Shown here: positions 28,555-37,364 of the stretch, piece after piece
Layout of the letters: the number at the start of each line of letters is the position of its first letter
Numbering within the stretch: the first letter of the stretch is position 1
Source: Pleomorphomonas sp.
GTDB lineage: Bacteria > Pseudomonadota > Alphaproteobacteria > Rhizobiales > Pleomorphomonadaceae
Direction of reading: 5' to 3'
NCBI GenBank assembly: GCA_030603685.1
Contig: JAUVXG010000012.1
Coordinates: 1-47,988 of the forward strand
Length of the DNA: 47,988 nt
Notes under the pieces: model-generated
Told to the model about the DNA's origin: nothing
The model's database searches: none
The model's input: only the letters and a program-made list of their open reading frames with translations
Translations under genes and position numbers: made by a program

Positions 28555-30129
28555 TCACTCCCACTCGATGGTCCCCGGGGGCTTGCTGGTCACGTCATAG
28601 ACCACGCGATTGACGCCCTTCACCTCGTTGATGATCCGGGTGGCGGCGCGGCCGAGGAAGGCCATGTCGAAGGGGTAGAAGTCGGCCGTCATGCCGTCGA
28701 CCGATGTGACGGCGCGCAGGGCCAGCACGCGATCGTAGGTCCGACCGTCGCCCATGACGCCCACCGTCTGGACCGGCAACAGCACCGAGAAGGCCTGCCA
28801 GATCTTGTCGTAGAGGCCGGCCTTGCGGATCTCATCGAGATAGATGGCGTCGGCCTTCCTGAGGATATCCAGCTTTTCGCGCGTCACACCGCCCGGCAGA
28901 CGGATGGCAAGGCCGGGGCCGGGGAACGGATGACGGCCGATGAAACTGTCGGGCAGGCCGAGTTCGCGACCAAGCGCGCGCACCTCGTCCTTGAACAGCT
29001 CGCGCAGCGGCTCCACCAGCTTCATGTTCATGCGCGCCGGCAGACCACCGACGTTGTGATGACTCTTGATGGTGACGGAGGGGCCGCCGGAAAAGCTGAC
29101 GCTCTCGATCACGTCTGGATAAAGCGTGCCCTGAGCCAGGAAGGTCGGGGCGCCGCGACCATCGGCGGCAATCTTCTTCGCTTCGGCCTCGAACACCTCG
29201 ATGAACAGGCGACCGATGGTCTTGCGCTTCTTCTCCGGGTCGGCCTCACCTTCGAGCTGGCCGATGAAAAGATCAGACGCATCAACGTGCACGAGCGGGA
29301 TATTGTAGTGATCCCTGAACATGCCGACGACCTGCTCGGACTCTCCCTGACGCATCAGGCCATGGTCGACGTAGACGCAGGTGAGCTGATCGCCGATCGC
29401 CTCGTGGATCAGCACGGCCGCCACCGAGCTGTCGACGCCGCCGGACAGCGCGCACAGCACGCGCTCCTTGCCGACCTGCTCTCGGATCTTGGCGATCATC
29501 TCGGCGCGATAGGCCGACATCGTCCAGTCCGATTTCATGCCGACAATTCGATGCACGAAGTTGGCCAGAAGCTTGGCGCCGTCCGGCGTATGCACCACCT
29601 CGGGATGGAACATGGTGGTGTAGTAGCGCCGCCGCTCGTCGACCGCGATGGCGAAGGGGGCGTTTTCGGAAATGCCGATCACCTCGAAGCCGTCCGGTGC
29701 GTGCGTGACGCGATCGCCGTGGCTCATCCACACCGGATAGCGCTTGCCGACTTCCCACAACCCCTCGAACAACGGCGACAACTTGAGAATCTCCACATCG
29801 GCCCGGCCGAACTCGGCGGCATGTCCGCCCTCGACGCTGCCGCCGAGTTGAACGGCCATGGTCTGCTGGCCGTAGCAGATGGCAAGGATCGGAACGCCGC
29901 TGTCGAAGACTGCCTGCGGCGCGCGCGGGCTGCCGTCGCGGGTCACTGAATCGGGGCCGCCAGAAAAGATCACGCCCTTCGGCCGCAGTTTCTCGAAGGC
30001 CGCCGCCGCCGACTGGTAGGGATGGATTTCGCAGTAGACGCCGGCTTCTCGCACCCGGCGGGCGATGAGCTGCGTTACCTGGCTGCCGAAATCGATGATC
30101 AGCAGGCTGTCATGGGCGGGCTTTTCCAT
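28555..30129 (-). CDS. guaA: GMP synthase (glutamine-hydrolysing)
   Basis: Converts XMP, glutamine and ATP to GMP, the last step of guanine nucleotide synthesis, in the cytosol; 524 residues, as in E. coli GuaA (525). The N-terminal class I glutamine amidotransferase has the nucleophile Cys85 (ILAICYGQQ) with His175 and Glu177 in MFHPEV. The ATP-pyrophosphatase domain has the PP-loop SGGVDSS (229-235), and the C-terminal dimerisation domain includes FPGPGLAIR and the ending PPGTIEWE. The ATG at 30129 fits. It is monocistronic here, without guaB. The 305 bases upstream hold a strong hairpin and a phased array of CACA motifs resembling DnaA boxes, which may regulate it. Confidence 0.97.
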   Translation of the reverse strand: MEKPAHDSLLIIDFGSQVTQLIARRVREAGVYCEIHPYQSAAAAFEKLRPKGVIFSGGPDSVTRDGSPRAPQAVFDSGVPILAICYGQQTMAVQLGGSVEGGHAAEFGRADVEILKLSPLFEGLWEVGKRYPVWMSHGDRVTHAPDGFEVIGISENAPFAIAVDERRRYYTTMFHPEVVHTPDGAKLLANFVHRIVGMKSDWTMSAYRAEMIAKIREQVGKERVLCALSGGVDSSVAAVLIHEAIGDQLTCVYVDHGLMRQGESEQVVGMFRDHYNIPLVHVDASDLFIGQLEGEADPEKKRKTIGRLFIEVFEAEAKKIAADGRGAPTFLAQGTLYPDVIESVSFSGGPSVTIKSHHNVGGLPARMNMKLVEPLRELFKDEVRALGRELGLPDSFIGRHPFPGPGLAIRLPGGVTREKLDILRKADAIYLDEIRKAGLYDKIWQAFSVLLPVQTVGVMGDGRTYDRVLALRAVTSVDGMTADFYPFDMAFLGRAATRIINEVKGVNRVVYDVTSKPPGTIEWE

Positions 30130-30237
30130 GGAAGGAACTCTTTCCGGTAAGGGGCCAGAAGGATCAAGCGGTTCCGCTAAGCCGAATCCGCTCGCCGGGC
30201 AAGCGGAAAGTCGCGGATATCGGCGGCTTCTGCCCGA

Positions 30238-30266
30238 TGTCCAAGGTCGCGCCGCGATCTTGGACA
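30238..30266 (-). promoter_or_regulatory. Strong inverted repeat upstream of guaA
   Basis: TGTCCAAGGTCGC and GCGATCTTGGACA pair over 13 bases (one G-T pair) with a 3-base loop. It lies about 110 bases before the guaA start codon. It is not followed by a T-run on the guaA strand, so it is more likely an operator dyad or 5'-leader hairpin than a terminator. Confidence 0.55.
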
Positions 30267-30312
30267 ACTCGGCGGCGGTCACAAGCGCTCGCCGGGAACG
30301 AATGAAGGCACT

Positions 30313-30423
30313 TTGTCCACAGCCTACCCACAGGACACGGACAACAGGCGCACAGGTTTTGAAGGAATAACCGCACAGCGTTTTCGGCTGGAGATCCACA
30401 AATGGTCCCCAGCTTCGCCACAG
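30313..30423. promoter_or_regulatory. Phased array of six CACA motifs, several DnaA-box-like
   Basis: CACA starts at 30318, 30329, 30351, 30374, 30397 and 30419, all in one orientation, at intervals of 11, 22, 23, 23 and 22 bases, near whole helical turns. Their nine-base contexts include TTGTCCACA (one mismatch to the DnaA box TTATCCACA), CTACCCACA, AGATCCACA and TTCGCCACA (two mismatches each); the other two match poorly. The array is between guaA and the beta-helix gene, upstream of guaA. In E. coli the guaBA operon is known to be affected by DnaA. Binding here is inferred only. Confidence 0.5.
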
Positions 30424-30434
30424 CTTGTCCCCGC

Positions 30435-31700
30435 TCAGGCCACTCGGTTTTCCCCAACCGTCAGGCCGGGCCAGGCAGCGGCGCCGACCCGCGTCAGGTC
30501 GTCGGTGACGAACTCGGCAAAGCGCATGCCGCGCACCGCACCGCCGGGAACATCGACCAGGAGGTTGCCGCTGACGATCGTCGTCGGCTCGGTGGCCAAC
30601 ACCGACACGCCGATGCCGGTACCGGCCCGTCGAACGACATTGCCGGATGCGACGACGTTGCCGAGGGTCTCGCCCCAGCCAAGAGACAGACCAAGATGCG
30701 GCGCGGCCTCGACGATGTTGCCCGTCACCGAGCCGTGCGTCTCGACGTGGATTGCGACGCCCCCTAGCCGCTTGCCGGCGGCTCCCACGGCCGGCACGTC
30801 GATGATGGTGCGGACGATGTTACCCGCAACGAGCGACAGTCGCTCGCCGCCACCTCCAAGCAGCGCGATGCCGAGCGCCGCTCCGTCAATCGTGTTGTTG
30901 CTGACGGAGGCCCCGGCCGACGCCGCGTCGGCCACGATTGCAGCCCCATCGGTGGCCAGGAGATCGTTGCCGGACACCCGAACGGCACCGGCCGAGGAGA
31001 GGCGGATTCCCGCTTCACCGACTCCGCGGATGCGGTTGTCACGCACCGTCGAGCCGTCATCGCCCACCATCCACCGGCGGAGATGAATGCCGCCGCCGGA
31101 ACAGTCGCTCACCGTGTTGCCGGCGATCGTCATCGCGTTGCCTTCCGTCGACATGATGCCGACACCGCCGGCGCCGGACACGCGACACTCGCGGAGGCTG
31201 CCGCCCGTACGGGTCAGCGAGACGCCATGACCGACGCTGCCCTGCACCACGAGACCAGCAAGGTCGGCATCCTCGACGAAAGCCAACGACAGGAGACCGT
31301 CATCCTCATCGGACAACATGCGATTGGCCCCATCGAGGACCAGCCCTTCAAGCGAAAGCGTGCGCGCCTCTTCCGCATAGAGAAATCGCCCGCCGCCAGA
31401 GTAGACGAGACGCGTTTCTCCGGGGACGCCGACGAGGCGGGCGCGATCCGGCAGGCGGATGTTGGCGACCTCATAGCGGCCGGCAGGAATGCGGAGCGGA
31501 CGACCGGCGGCGGCGGCGCGATTGATCGCGGCCTGCAGCTCGACGCTTCGATCCCCCGCTCGCCGGGCGACCGGACGGGTTTCTGGCACCGAGAGACTGC
31601 CGCGCAGCTCTGGCAGGTCGATGCCGAGCGTGCCGGAACGAGCCACCGCCGGCAGGGCAAGACTCGTGATCGTCCCGAACAGGAACGTGCGGCGGTTCAT
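30435..31700 (-). CDS. Tat-exported right-handed beta-helix protein (TIGR03808-like)
   Basis: Exported protein of 421 residues. The N-terminus [19 protein letters not shown] is a twin-arginine signal. From about residue 50 the sequence repeats in short turns of about 22 residues (for example [40 protein letters not shown]-like, [20 protein letters not shown]), typical of right-handed parallel beta-helices such as polysaccharide lyases; [14 protein letters not shown] opens the helix. It matches the alphaproteobacterial Tat-translocated repeat proteins called TIGR03808, of unknown function. No catalytic residues could be assigned. The ATG at 31700 has GGAGGCGC upstream. It is divergent from a MerR regulator whose operator lies 129 bases upstream. 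Confidence 0.85.
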   Translation of the reverse strand: MNRRTFLFGTITSLALPAVARSGTLGIDLPELRGSLSVPETRPVARRAGDRSVELQAAINRAAAAGRPLRIPAGRYEVANIRLPDRARLVGVPGETRLVYSGGGRFLYAEEARTLSLEGLVLDGANRMLSDEDDGLLSLAFVEDADLAGLVVQGSVGHGVSLTRTGGSLRECRVSGAGGVGIMSTEGNAMTIAGNTVSDCSGGGIHLRRWMVGDDGSTVRDNRIRGVGEAGIRLSSAGAVRVSGNDLLATDGAAIVADAASAGASVSNNTIDGAALGIALLGGGGERLSLVAGNIVRTIIDVPAVGAAGKRLGGVAIHVETHGSVTGNIVEAAPHLGLSLGWGETLGNVVASGNVVRRAGTGIGVSVLATEPTTIVSGNLLVDVPGGAVRGMRFAEFVTDDLTRVGAAAWPGLTVGENRVA

Positions 31701-31828
31701 GAGCGCCTCCGGCGGACAGACATGCCATCGATCGAGCAAGCTCCGTTCCAGCCGCCCTGGACACCGGGGTGATCATCGCGATTCCTTGATGTTCGATCGC
31801 CTTGCTTTTGCCGTCCGGAAGACACACC

Positions 31829-31843
31829 CTCTAGTGACTAGAG
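31829..31843. promoter_or_regulatory. MerR-type operator, perfect palindrome
   Basis: CTCTAGTGACTAGAG is a perfect 15-base dyad (CTCTAGT-G-ACTAGAG), 15 bases before the MerR start codon. On the minus strand it reads ACTAGAGGGTGT, close to the operator of the lead regulator PbrR. MerR operators usually sit within an over-long promoter spacer. The minus-strand orientation would face the beta-helix gene; the plus strand gives autoregulation. Confidence 0.65.
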
Positions 31844-31858
31844 AAGCAGGTGCGCAGC

Positions 31859-32281
31859 ATGACGGATATGCCAATCGGTGAAGTTTCCCGGCGCAGCCAG
31901 GTGAAGGTGCCCACCATTCGCTATTATGAGCAGATCGGCCTCCTGCCGGCGCCACCGCGGAGCGAGGGGAACCGCCGCCTTTATGGTGCGCGCGACCTGC
32001 GGCGCCTCTCGTTCATCCGCCATGCCCGCGACCTCGGTTTCGAGATCGATGCGATCCGGACTCTACTGACCTTACAGGACAACCCAAGCCTGCCCTGCGC
32101 GGAAGCCGACAGCATAGCTCGCGACAAGCTTGCCGAGGTCAACGCCCGTATCGAAAGCCTGATGGCCCTGAAAGAGGAGCTGGAGGCAATGGTGGGCGGT
32201 TGCGGGCATCGCTGCGTTGGCGAATGTCGGGTGATCGAGGTGCTGGCCGATCATCACAAGTGCCTGCACGCGGAGCACTGA
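31859..32281 (+). CDS. MerR family regulator, ZntR/CadR/PbrR-like
   Basis: Metal-sensing transcription factor of 140 residues. The N-terminal winged helix contains PIGEVSRRSQVKVPTIRYYE and IGLLPAPPRSEGNRRLY; then a recognition-linked helix (LSFIRHARDLGFEIDAIRTL) and a long dimerisation helix with the conserved Cys in SLPCAEADSIARDKL. The C-terminal metal loop GGCGHRCVGECRVIEVL resembles ZntR and CadR/PbrR, supporting Zn, Cd or Pb sensing; additional His and Cys near the end (DHHKCLHAEH) may add a site, as in CadR. No metal exporter is next to it. The start at 31859 follows its own operator closely; ATG at 31868 or GTG at 31850 are alternatives. Confidence 0.9.
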   Translation: MTDMPIGEVSRRSQVKVPTIRYYEQIGLLPAPPRSEGNRRLYGARDLRRLSFIRHARDLGFEIDAIRTLLTLQDNPSLPCAEADSIARDKLAEVNARIESLMALKEELEAMVGGCGHRCVGECRVIEVLADHHKCLHAEH

Positions 32282-32384
32282 ACGAGCGGCGCCATTTCCA
32301 GGCAGAGGGGCTTGCCGAAACGTCACCATCCTGCGAAACCGCTATATAGTGCATTCTCAAGATGTTTCCGTTCTGGAGCCGACA

Positions 32385-33341
32385 ATGACCTCGCCCATCA
32401 TCACCGTTACGCTCAATCCGGCGATCGACCTCACCGTCACGCTCGATGATCTAACGCCCGGCAAGGTCCACCGCGCCCGCGCGGCGCAGTCGAATGTCGG
32501 CGGAAAGGGCATCAACGTTGCCGGCTGCATCGCCGACTGGGGCATTCCCGTCGTGGCGACCGGGGTGCTCGGTCGCGGCAACGATGCCACCTTTACCGAC
32601 TTCTTCAAGGACAAGGGCATCCAGGATCGCTTCGTCCGCACGGCCGGCGACACCCGCACCAACATCAAGATCGCCGACGTCGTCACCGGAACCACGACGG
32701 ACATCAACCTGCCAGGTCTGACCTTTGACGACGAGACCTACGACATGGTGCTCGACGTGCTGCGACGCGAGGTGATCGAAGCGGCGTTGGTGGTCCTCGC
32801 CGGCTCGTTGCCGCTCGGCCAACCGGCGAGCGTCTGGGCGAGGCTCACCGCCGACCTCTGTCTCCTTCGGTGCCGCGTCGTTCTGGATACCTCCGGCGCG
32901 CCGCTCGCCGCCTCTCTCGCCGCGCCCCGCGAAAGCTTGCCGTTCGCCGTCAAACCCAACCGGCTGGAGCTGGAGGCGTGGGCAGGTCGTCCGCTGACCG
33001 AGGTCGCCGATATCGTTGCCGCCGCCCGCGAGGTACAGGCGCTCGGCATCGAGCTTGTCGTCGTTTCGCGCGGCGAGCAAGGCGCCATCTTCCTGCGCGG
33101 CAACACCGCATTGTCGGCCCGGCTGCCCGTTGTCAACGCGCTGTCGACGGTCGGCGCCGGCGATGCCATGGTGGCTGGCATCGCGTCCGCCCTCGCCGAC
33201 AATCTCGGTCTTGAAGCGCTGGCCCGCCGCGCCGTGGCCTTCGCAACGGCCAAGCTCGGTCGAATCGGACCGCACCTCCCGTCGCCCGACGATGTGCGCC
33301 AGCTGGCCCGCCGGGTCGACGTCGCCGTGCTTGCCAGCTGA
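32385..33341 (+). CDS. fruK: 1-phosphofructokinase (PfkB/ribokinase family)
   Basis: ATP-dependent sugar-phosphate kinase of 318 residues. It opens ITVTLNPAIDLTVTLDDL and has NVGGKGINVA (about 41-50), diagnostic of 1-phosphofructokinase rather than PfkB 6-phosphofructokinase (GGGGINVA), followed by TRTNIKI and the C-terminal anion-hole motif STVGAGDAMVAG with catalytic Asp. Product is fructose-1,6-bisphosphate. The next gene, fba, splits that product, supporting the role, though no fructose PTS genes are visible in the window. The tagatose-6-phosphate kinase LacC shares the motifs and cannot be fully excluded. The ATG at 32385 is preceded by TGGAGCC. Confidence 0.88.
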   Translation: MTSPIITVTLNPAIDLTVTLDDLTPGKVHRARAAQSNVGGKGINVAGCIADWGIPVVATGVLGRGNDATFTDFFKDKGIQDRFVRTAGDTRTNIKIADVVTGTTTDINLPGLTFDDETYDMVLDVLRREVIEAALVVLAGSLPLGQPASVWARLTADLCLLRCRVVLDTSGAPLAASLAAPRESLPFAVKPNRLELEAWAGRPLTEVADIVAAAREVQALGIELVVVSRGEQGAIFLRGNTALSARLPVVNALSTVGAGDAMVAGIASALADNLGLEALARRAVAFATAKLGRIGPHLPSPDDVRQLARRVDVAVLAS

Positions 33342-33558
33342 CCTCCGGGGCAGTATTTTGCCCGTGGAGGAAAACACGAATATTCAGCCGAACTATCAAT
33401 TGCGTTCACGATTTTTTGGCGCAACCGGCGGTCTGAACCGAACTCACCTCTGGTAAATCGTGCTAAAGTCGTAGATATGAGCCAGTCTGTTTCGCCAGTC
33501 GCACGCGATAGGCGGGAAGGGCTCGGGACCACAGAAGAATTCGCGAAGGAGTTCCCTT

Positions 33559-34623
33559 ATGGCGCTGGTTTCACTGCGGCAGTTGCTCGATCATGCCGCC
33601 GAACATGGCTATGGCATGCCGGCCTTCAACATCAACAATATGGAGCAGATGCTGTCCGTCATGGCCGCGGCCAAGGAGACCGACAGCCCGGTGATCATGC
33701 AGGCCAGCCGCGGCGCCCGCGCGTTCGCCAACGACATCGTGCTCAGCCACCTGATCAAGGCTGCCATCGAGCTTTATCCCGACGTTCCGGTCTGCATGCA
33801 TCAGGACCACGGCAACTCGGAAGCCACCTGCCTCTCGGCCATCACCAACGGCTTCTCGTCGGTCATGATGGACGGCTCGCTCAAGGCCGACGGCAAGACC
33901 CCCGCCGACTTCGACTACAACGCCAACGTTACCGGCCGCGTCGCCGAGCTCAGCCACATGGTTGGCGCCTCGACGGAAGGTGAGCTGGGCGTGCTCGGCT
34001 CGCTCGAGACGGGCATGGGCGACACGGAAGACGGCCACGGCGCCGAGGGCGTGCTCAGCAAGGAGCAGCTCCTCACCGATCCGGACGAAGCGGTGAAGTT
34101 CGTCAAGCGCACCAAGGTCGACGCCCTGGCCATTGCCATGGGCACCAGCCACGGCGCCTACAAGTTCTCCCGCAAGCCGACGGGCGACGTGCTCGCCATC
34201 TACCGCATCAAGGAGATCCACGAACGCATGCCGAACGTGCACCTTGTCATGCACGGCTCGTCGTCGGTTCCGCAGGATCTGCTCGACATCATCAACGCCT
34301 ACGGCGGTCAGATGCCCCAGACCTTCGGTGTTCCGGTCGAGGAAATCGTCAACGGCATCAAGCACGGCGTGCGCAAGGTGAACATCGACACCGACTGCCG
34401 CATGGCCATCACCGGCGCCATCCGCAAGTTCTTTGCCGAGAAGCCGGCCGAGTTCGATCCGCGCTCCTTCATGAAGCCGGCCATGGCCGCCATGCAGAAG
34501 GTCTGCAAGCAGCGCTACGAGGAGTTCGGCGCCGCCGGTCACGGCTCCAAGATCAAGCCGATTCCGCTTGCCGACATGGCCAAGCGCTACGCCTCGGGCG
34601 AGCTCGATCCCAAGATCGCCTGA
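33559..34623 (+). CDS. fba: Class II fructose-bisphosphate aldolase (CbbA subtype)
   Basis: Zinc-dependent aldolase of 354 residues that cleaves fructose-1,6-bisphosphate to dihydroxyacetone phosphate and glyceraldehyde-3-phosphate in the cytosol. Features are [14 protein letters not shown] at the start, the [10 protein letters not shown] segment with the catalytic Asp and Zn-binding His, [26 protein letters not shown] with a metal-ligand His, and VMHGSSSVP. The length and [16 protein letters not shown] block match the Calvin-cycle-type subfamily found in alphaproteobacteria; no Calvin-cycle genes are nearby, so a glycolytic role with fruK is likely. A canonical terminator follows. The 217 bases before it allow an own promoter. 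Confidence 0.96.
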   Translation: MALVSLRQLLDHAAEHGYGMPAFNINNMEQMLSVMAAAKETDSPVIMQASRGARAFANDIVLSHLIKAAIELYPDVPVCMHQDHGNSEATCLSAITNGFSSVMMDGSLKADGKTPADFDYNANVTGRVAELSHMVGASTEGELGVLGSLETGMGDTEDGHGAEGVLSKEQLLTDPDEAVKFVKRTKVDALAIAMGTSHGAYKFSRKPTGDVLAIYRIKEIHERMPNVHLVMHGSSSVPQDLLDIINAYGGQMPQTFGVPVEEIVNGIKHGVRKVNIDTDCRMAITGAIRKFFAEKPAEFDPRSFMKPAMAAMQKVCKQRYEEFGAAGHGSKIKPIPLADMAKRYASGELDPKIA

Positions 34624-34646
34624 TCGGACAGCTTTCAAGTTTGAGG

Positions 34647-34668
34647 ACGGGGCGCTTCGGCGCCCCGT
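34647..34668 (+). terminator. Intrinsic terminator of fba
   Basis: Stem ACGGGGCGC / GCGCCCCGT around the stable tetraloop TTCG, followed by TTGCTTTT. It begins 24 bases after the fba stop and also separates it from a convergent small gene. Confidence 0.85.
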
Positions 34669-34703
34669 TTGCTTTTGAAGGCGGCTTCATCCAGAGGACG
34701 GAG

Positions 34704-34991
34704 CTATGCGACCGCGTCGAGCATCGGATCGCGTATCAGGAAGCGAACGATGCCCTGCTCGGCGTCGGCCGCCGCAATCCGCACGCCGACCTTGGGACGC
34801 CCGTCGCCGACGTTGATGCGCCCGCAAACCCCGATCAGACAAGTGAAGTCCTCATCGACATCGGCCTCTCCTTCCACGGACAGGCTTCCGTCTCTTCGGA
34901 ATCCGGCACTGACCCGGCATACGACAGGAACGGGCGGCCGGCCTTCAAACTCCAGAAGGGTGGTAAACCCTCGAAGAACTGACGCAACCAC
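34704..34991 (-). CDS. Small protein of unknown function
   Basis: 95-residue protein, unrecognised. It is credible because a GTG start is preceded by GGGAGGAG at ideal spacing (7 bases) and a promoter-like TTGTAC-N16-TATAAG lies upstream on the same strand. The sequence is short, without signal peptide or membrane helix: an N-terminal amphipathic helix (ASVLRGFTTLLEF) then alternating strand-like segments (PVPVVCRVSAGF, LSVEGEADVDEDFTCLIGVC, PKVGVRIAA, GIVRFLIRD), suggesting a small all-beta domain. Two cysteines could form a pair or bind metal. It is convergent with fba and alone. Confidence 0.55.
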   Translation of the reverse strand: MVASVLRGFTTLLEFEGRPPVPVVCRVSAGFRRDGSLSVEGEADVDEDFTCLIGVCGRINVGDGRPKVGVRIAAADAEQGIVRFLIRDPMLDAVA

Positions 34992-35325
34992 GGTTCACTC
35001 CTCCCTCGAAAGAATGGAGGACACAGGGCCTGAAGCCCGGACAAAACGGCTCAAAATTGAGACTTGTTCTACAAACAACGGTATATTTGCTTATATCCTT
35101 TCGTTTGAAAAGTACAATTTTTGGTGGGAATATCCTGCCGACGTTTGCGCTTTTTCACGAACGGCTTGCGGACCGGAAGGCAAGCCACGCGCTCTTCGCA
35201 ATTGGTCTCCCACCCGAGCACGACGGTAGTCGCGGGCCGTTTTCCATCGCGCCGGTTGCGGGCCGACCCTTGCTCAGACGCTTCGGGCGGACGATAAAAG
35301 ACAGACGTAAAACCGGAGACCAGCC
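34992..35325. other. AT-rich intergenic region between the small gene and bcp
   Basis: 334 bases without a gene, much less GC-rich at 35050-35160 than the surroundings. It holds the candidate minus-strand promoter described separately and, near its right end, a GATAAA (35291-35300 region) that could serve bcp on the plus strand. Confidence 0.5.
35090..35117 (-). promoter_or_regulatory. Candidate sigma70-type promoter for the small gene
   Basis: On the minus strand TTGTAC (35112-35117), a 16-base spacer, then TATAAG (35090-35095). Transcription would start near 35083 and give a leader of about 90 bases to the GTG at 34991. Confidence 0.5.
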
Positions 35326-35787
35326 ATGACCGTTGCCGTGGGATCCCCTGCCCCAGACTTCACCCTGCCTACGGACCAGGGCGAGATCTCCCTTGCCGCA
35401 CTCAAAGGACGCCCCGTCGTCGTCTATTTCTATCCCAAGGACGACACGTCGGGTTGCACGCGCGAGGCAATCGGCTTTTCGTGTCTCGCCGACGAGTTTG
35501 CGAAAGCCGACACCACGGTGATCGGGATATCGCCGGACACGGTGGAGAAGCACGGCAAGTTCCGCGTCAAGCACAAGCTGACGGTGGCGCTCGGCTCCGA
35601 TCCCGATCACAAGGTCGCTGAAAGCTACGGTGCCTGGGGCGAGAAGTCGCTCTATGGCAAGAAGTACTTCGGAATCATTCGCTCGACATTTCTGATTGCC
35701 CCCGATGGAACCGTGGCAAGAACCTGGCCGAAGGTTAAGGTCGAGGGGCATGCCGAGGAGGTCCTGACGGCGGTCAAGGCATTGTAA
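35326..35787 (+). CDS. bcp: Peroxiredoxin, Bcp/PrxQ type
   Basis: Thiol peroxidase of 153 residues reducing hydrogen peroxide and organic hydroperoxides in the cytosol with thioredoxin. The core is YFYPKDDTSGCTREAIGF with the peroxidatic Cys44; Thr41 and the later FRVKHKLTVALGSDPDHKVAESYGAWG region are typical of Bcp. The resolving cysteine that E. coli Bcp has five residues after the peroxidatic one is absent (Ile49); another Cys lies at 53, nine residues away, and may replace it, or the enzyme may be 1-Cys. The ATG has GGAG 9 bases upstream. Confidence 0.95.
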   Translation: MTVAVGSPAPDFTLPTDQGEISLAALKGRPVVVYFYPKDDTSGCTREAIGFSCLADEFAKADTTVIGISPDTVEKHGKFRVKHKLTVALGSDPDHKVAESYGAWGEKSLYGKKYFGIIRSTFLIAPDGTVARTWPKVKVEGHAEEVLTAVKAL

Positions 35788-35916
35788 ATCAAACCATTTC
35801 TGCAAGGTATCGCCGCTTCAAGCCTTCATTAACCCTAACGGTCTCTAATCGCTCCCAAGGAGTTCCGCCCGCCGCATGCGGCGGTGCGGTCGGTTCCCGC
35901 CCGGAGCGTTGCGTTG

Positions 35917-37218
35917 ATGAGACCACAAGCCGCAGATCGATACCGTAGCCAAAGCTCGGCGAGACGCATCGTCATCATCAGCCGAGACAACACGCGCACC
36001 TATACGTTCAGTCCGCTGGCCCTGTTCGGCGGCCTGACGCTCTTCCTGGCGGTTTCACTCGGCTTTCTGGCTGCCACTACCTATCTGGTCTTCCGCGACG
36101 ATCTGTTCGATCTGGTGCGCGAGCGCAACGCCAACATGCAACAGGCCTATGAGGACCGTATCGCCCGGCTACGCTCGGAGATCGACCGCATCTCCAGCCG
36201 GCAGATTCTCGACAGCGTGGCGATGGACGAGAAGGTCGAGAAGATCTTGTCCGTTCAGCAGGGAATCGCGGACCGTCAGCGCGCCGTCGGTGAACTGATC
36301 GACAAGGCACGAAGCATCGGCCTCATAGACGATGGCAACGCCGCGGGTCCTGCCGACAGAAGTGCCGCGCTCGCGCCGACCGACGTGACCGGATCGATCA
36401 ACGCCTACGCCGACGCCGGTCGTGCCAGCCTGATCGACCGCCAGTTCGACGCGTTGACATCGGCCACAGGGAACACCGCGATTCCCAAGGCGGACCTCCG
36501 TACGGTCGATGGCAAGCCGGACTTCAAGGCGATATCCAAGCATCTGGCCGCCGTCGACGCCGAGCAGGCGAAAGCCGTCGAGGCGATCGCCGAGGCCGCC
36601 AACTCCCGCGTTGACGAAGCGGTGGAAGTCATTGCCAACGCGGGCCTTCACGTAAACGTGCCGGAAGCGCCGGACGGCACCGAGGACGCGGTCGGCGGTC
36701 CCTATGTTCCCCTCGCGGGAGCACAAGCACTCACGGCTGCAATGCAGGACGCCGATCAGGCCTTCGACCGACTGGCGCGCGTCAAGGCTGCGGCGGCCAA
36801 GCTACCTCTCATTCGTCCGCTACCGGGCGGTGACATGACTTCGAACTTCGGCTCGCGCCGCGATCCCTTCCTCGGATCGCTGGCCTTCCACGCCGGTATC
36901 GACTTCCGTTCGCCGACCGGCACCGATATCAAGCCGACTGCGCCCGGAGTCGTCACGGTGGCCGGCTGGTCGGGTGGTTACGGCAATCTCGTCGAGATCG
37001 ATCACGGCAACGGCGTCACCACGCGTTACGGTCACATGTCGCGCATTACCGCCCGTGTCGGCGACCGGGTGACGCGGGACACCGTGATCGGAGAGGTGGG
37101 CTCCACCGGTCGCTCGACCGGACCGCATCTCCACTACGAGACCCGCGTCGACGGCGCGCCGATCAATCCCGTCAACTACATCAATGCGGGCAACAAGCTG
37201 GCAAATCTTCTGCCCTGA
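35917..37218 (+). CDS. M23 family metallopeptidase (LytM domain), membrane-anchored
   Basis: Probable peptidoglycan endopeptidase or amidase activator of 433 residues. A single N-terminal membrane helix at about 36-59 (PLALFGGLTLFLAVSLGFLA) anchors the protein with the rest periplasmic. A coiled-coil-like region (about 70-135) and an Ala-rich linker lead to the LytM domain near residues 310-430 with FHAGIDFRSPTGTDIKPTAPG, IDHGNGVTTRYGHMS and GRSTGPHLHYETRVDGAPINP: the H-x3-D and H-x-H zinc ligands are all present, so it should be active. The start ATG at 35917 has GGAG upstream. A 12-base-stem terminator follows. Confidence 0.9.
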   Translation: MRPQAADRYRSQSSARRIVIISRDNTRTYTFSPLALFGGLTLFLAVSLGFLAATTYLVFRDDLFDLVRERNANMQQAYEDRIARLRSEIDRISSRQILDSVAMDEKVEKILSVQQGIADRQRAVGELIDKARSIGLIDDGNAAGPADRSAALAPTDVTGSINAYADAGRASLIDRQFDALTSATGNTAIPKADLRTVDGKPDFKAISKHLAAVDAEQAKAVEAIAEAANSRVDEAVEVIANAGLHVNVPEAPDGTEDAVGGPYVPLAGAQALTAAMQDADQAFDRLARVKAAAAKLPLIRPLPGGDMTSNFGSRRDPFLGSLAFHAGIDFRSPTGTDIKPTAPGVVTVAGWSGGYGNLVEIDHGNGVTTRYGHMSRITARVGDRVTRDTVIGEVGSTGRSTGPHLHYETRVDGAPINPVNYINAGNKLANLLP

Positions 37219-37245
37219 GGGCTGCCGAAGCCGCCCGGACATGGA

Positions 37246-37275
37246 AAAGGCGGGGCGTTTCGGCGCCCCGCCTTT
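37246..37275 (+). terminator. Intrinsic terminator of the M23 peptidase gene
   Basis: Stem AAAGGCGGGGCG / CGCCCCGCCTTT, 12 perfect pairs, with loop TTTCGG, followed by GTCATTCC. It starts 28 bases after the M23 stop and lies before the converging prfB. Confidence 0.8.
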
Positions 37276-37364
37276 GTCATTCCAAGCTCGACACTGTCAG
37301 CCGGAGACCTCATGCGAGTTCCGTCAGGTTCCGCCCGAAAGGTCGAAACCCGACGGAAACGGTA

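Noticed and set aside
28348-29949. 533-codon plus-strand frame across guaA
   Set aside because: Antisense to an unmistakable guaA.
30130-30434. Replication origin, because of DnaA-box-like motifs
   Set aside because: No AT-rich unwinding region, no hemE, dnaA or repABC neighbours, and only one motif is within one mismatch of the consensus.
35826-35840. CtrA-like site (ATTAACCCTAACG) before the M23 gene
   Set aside because: Spacing does not match TTAA-N7-TTAA; only half-site similarity. The same holds for TTAACC near 42733.
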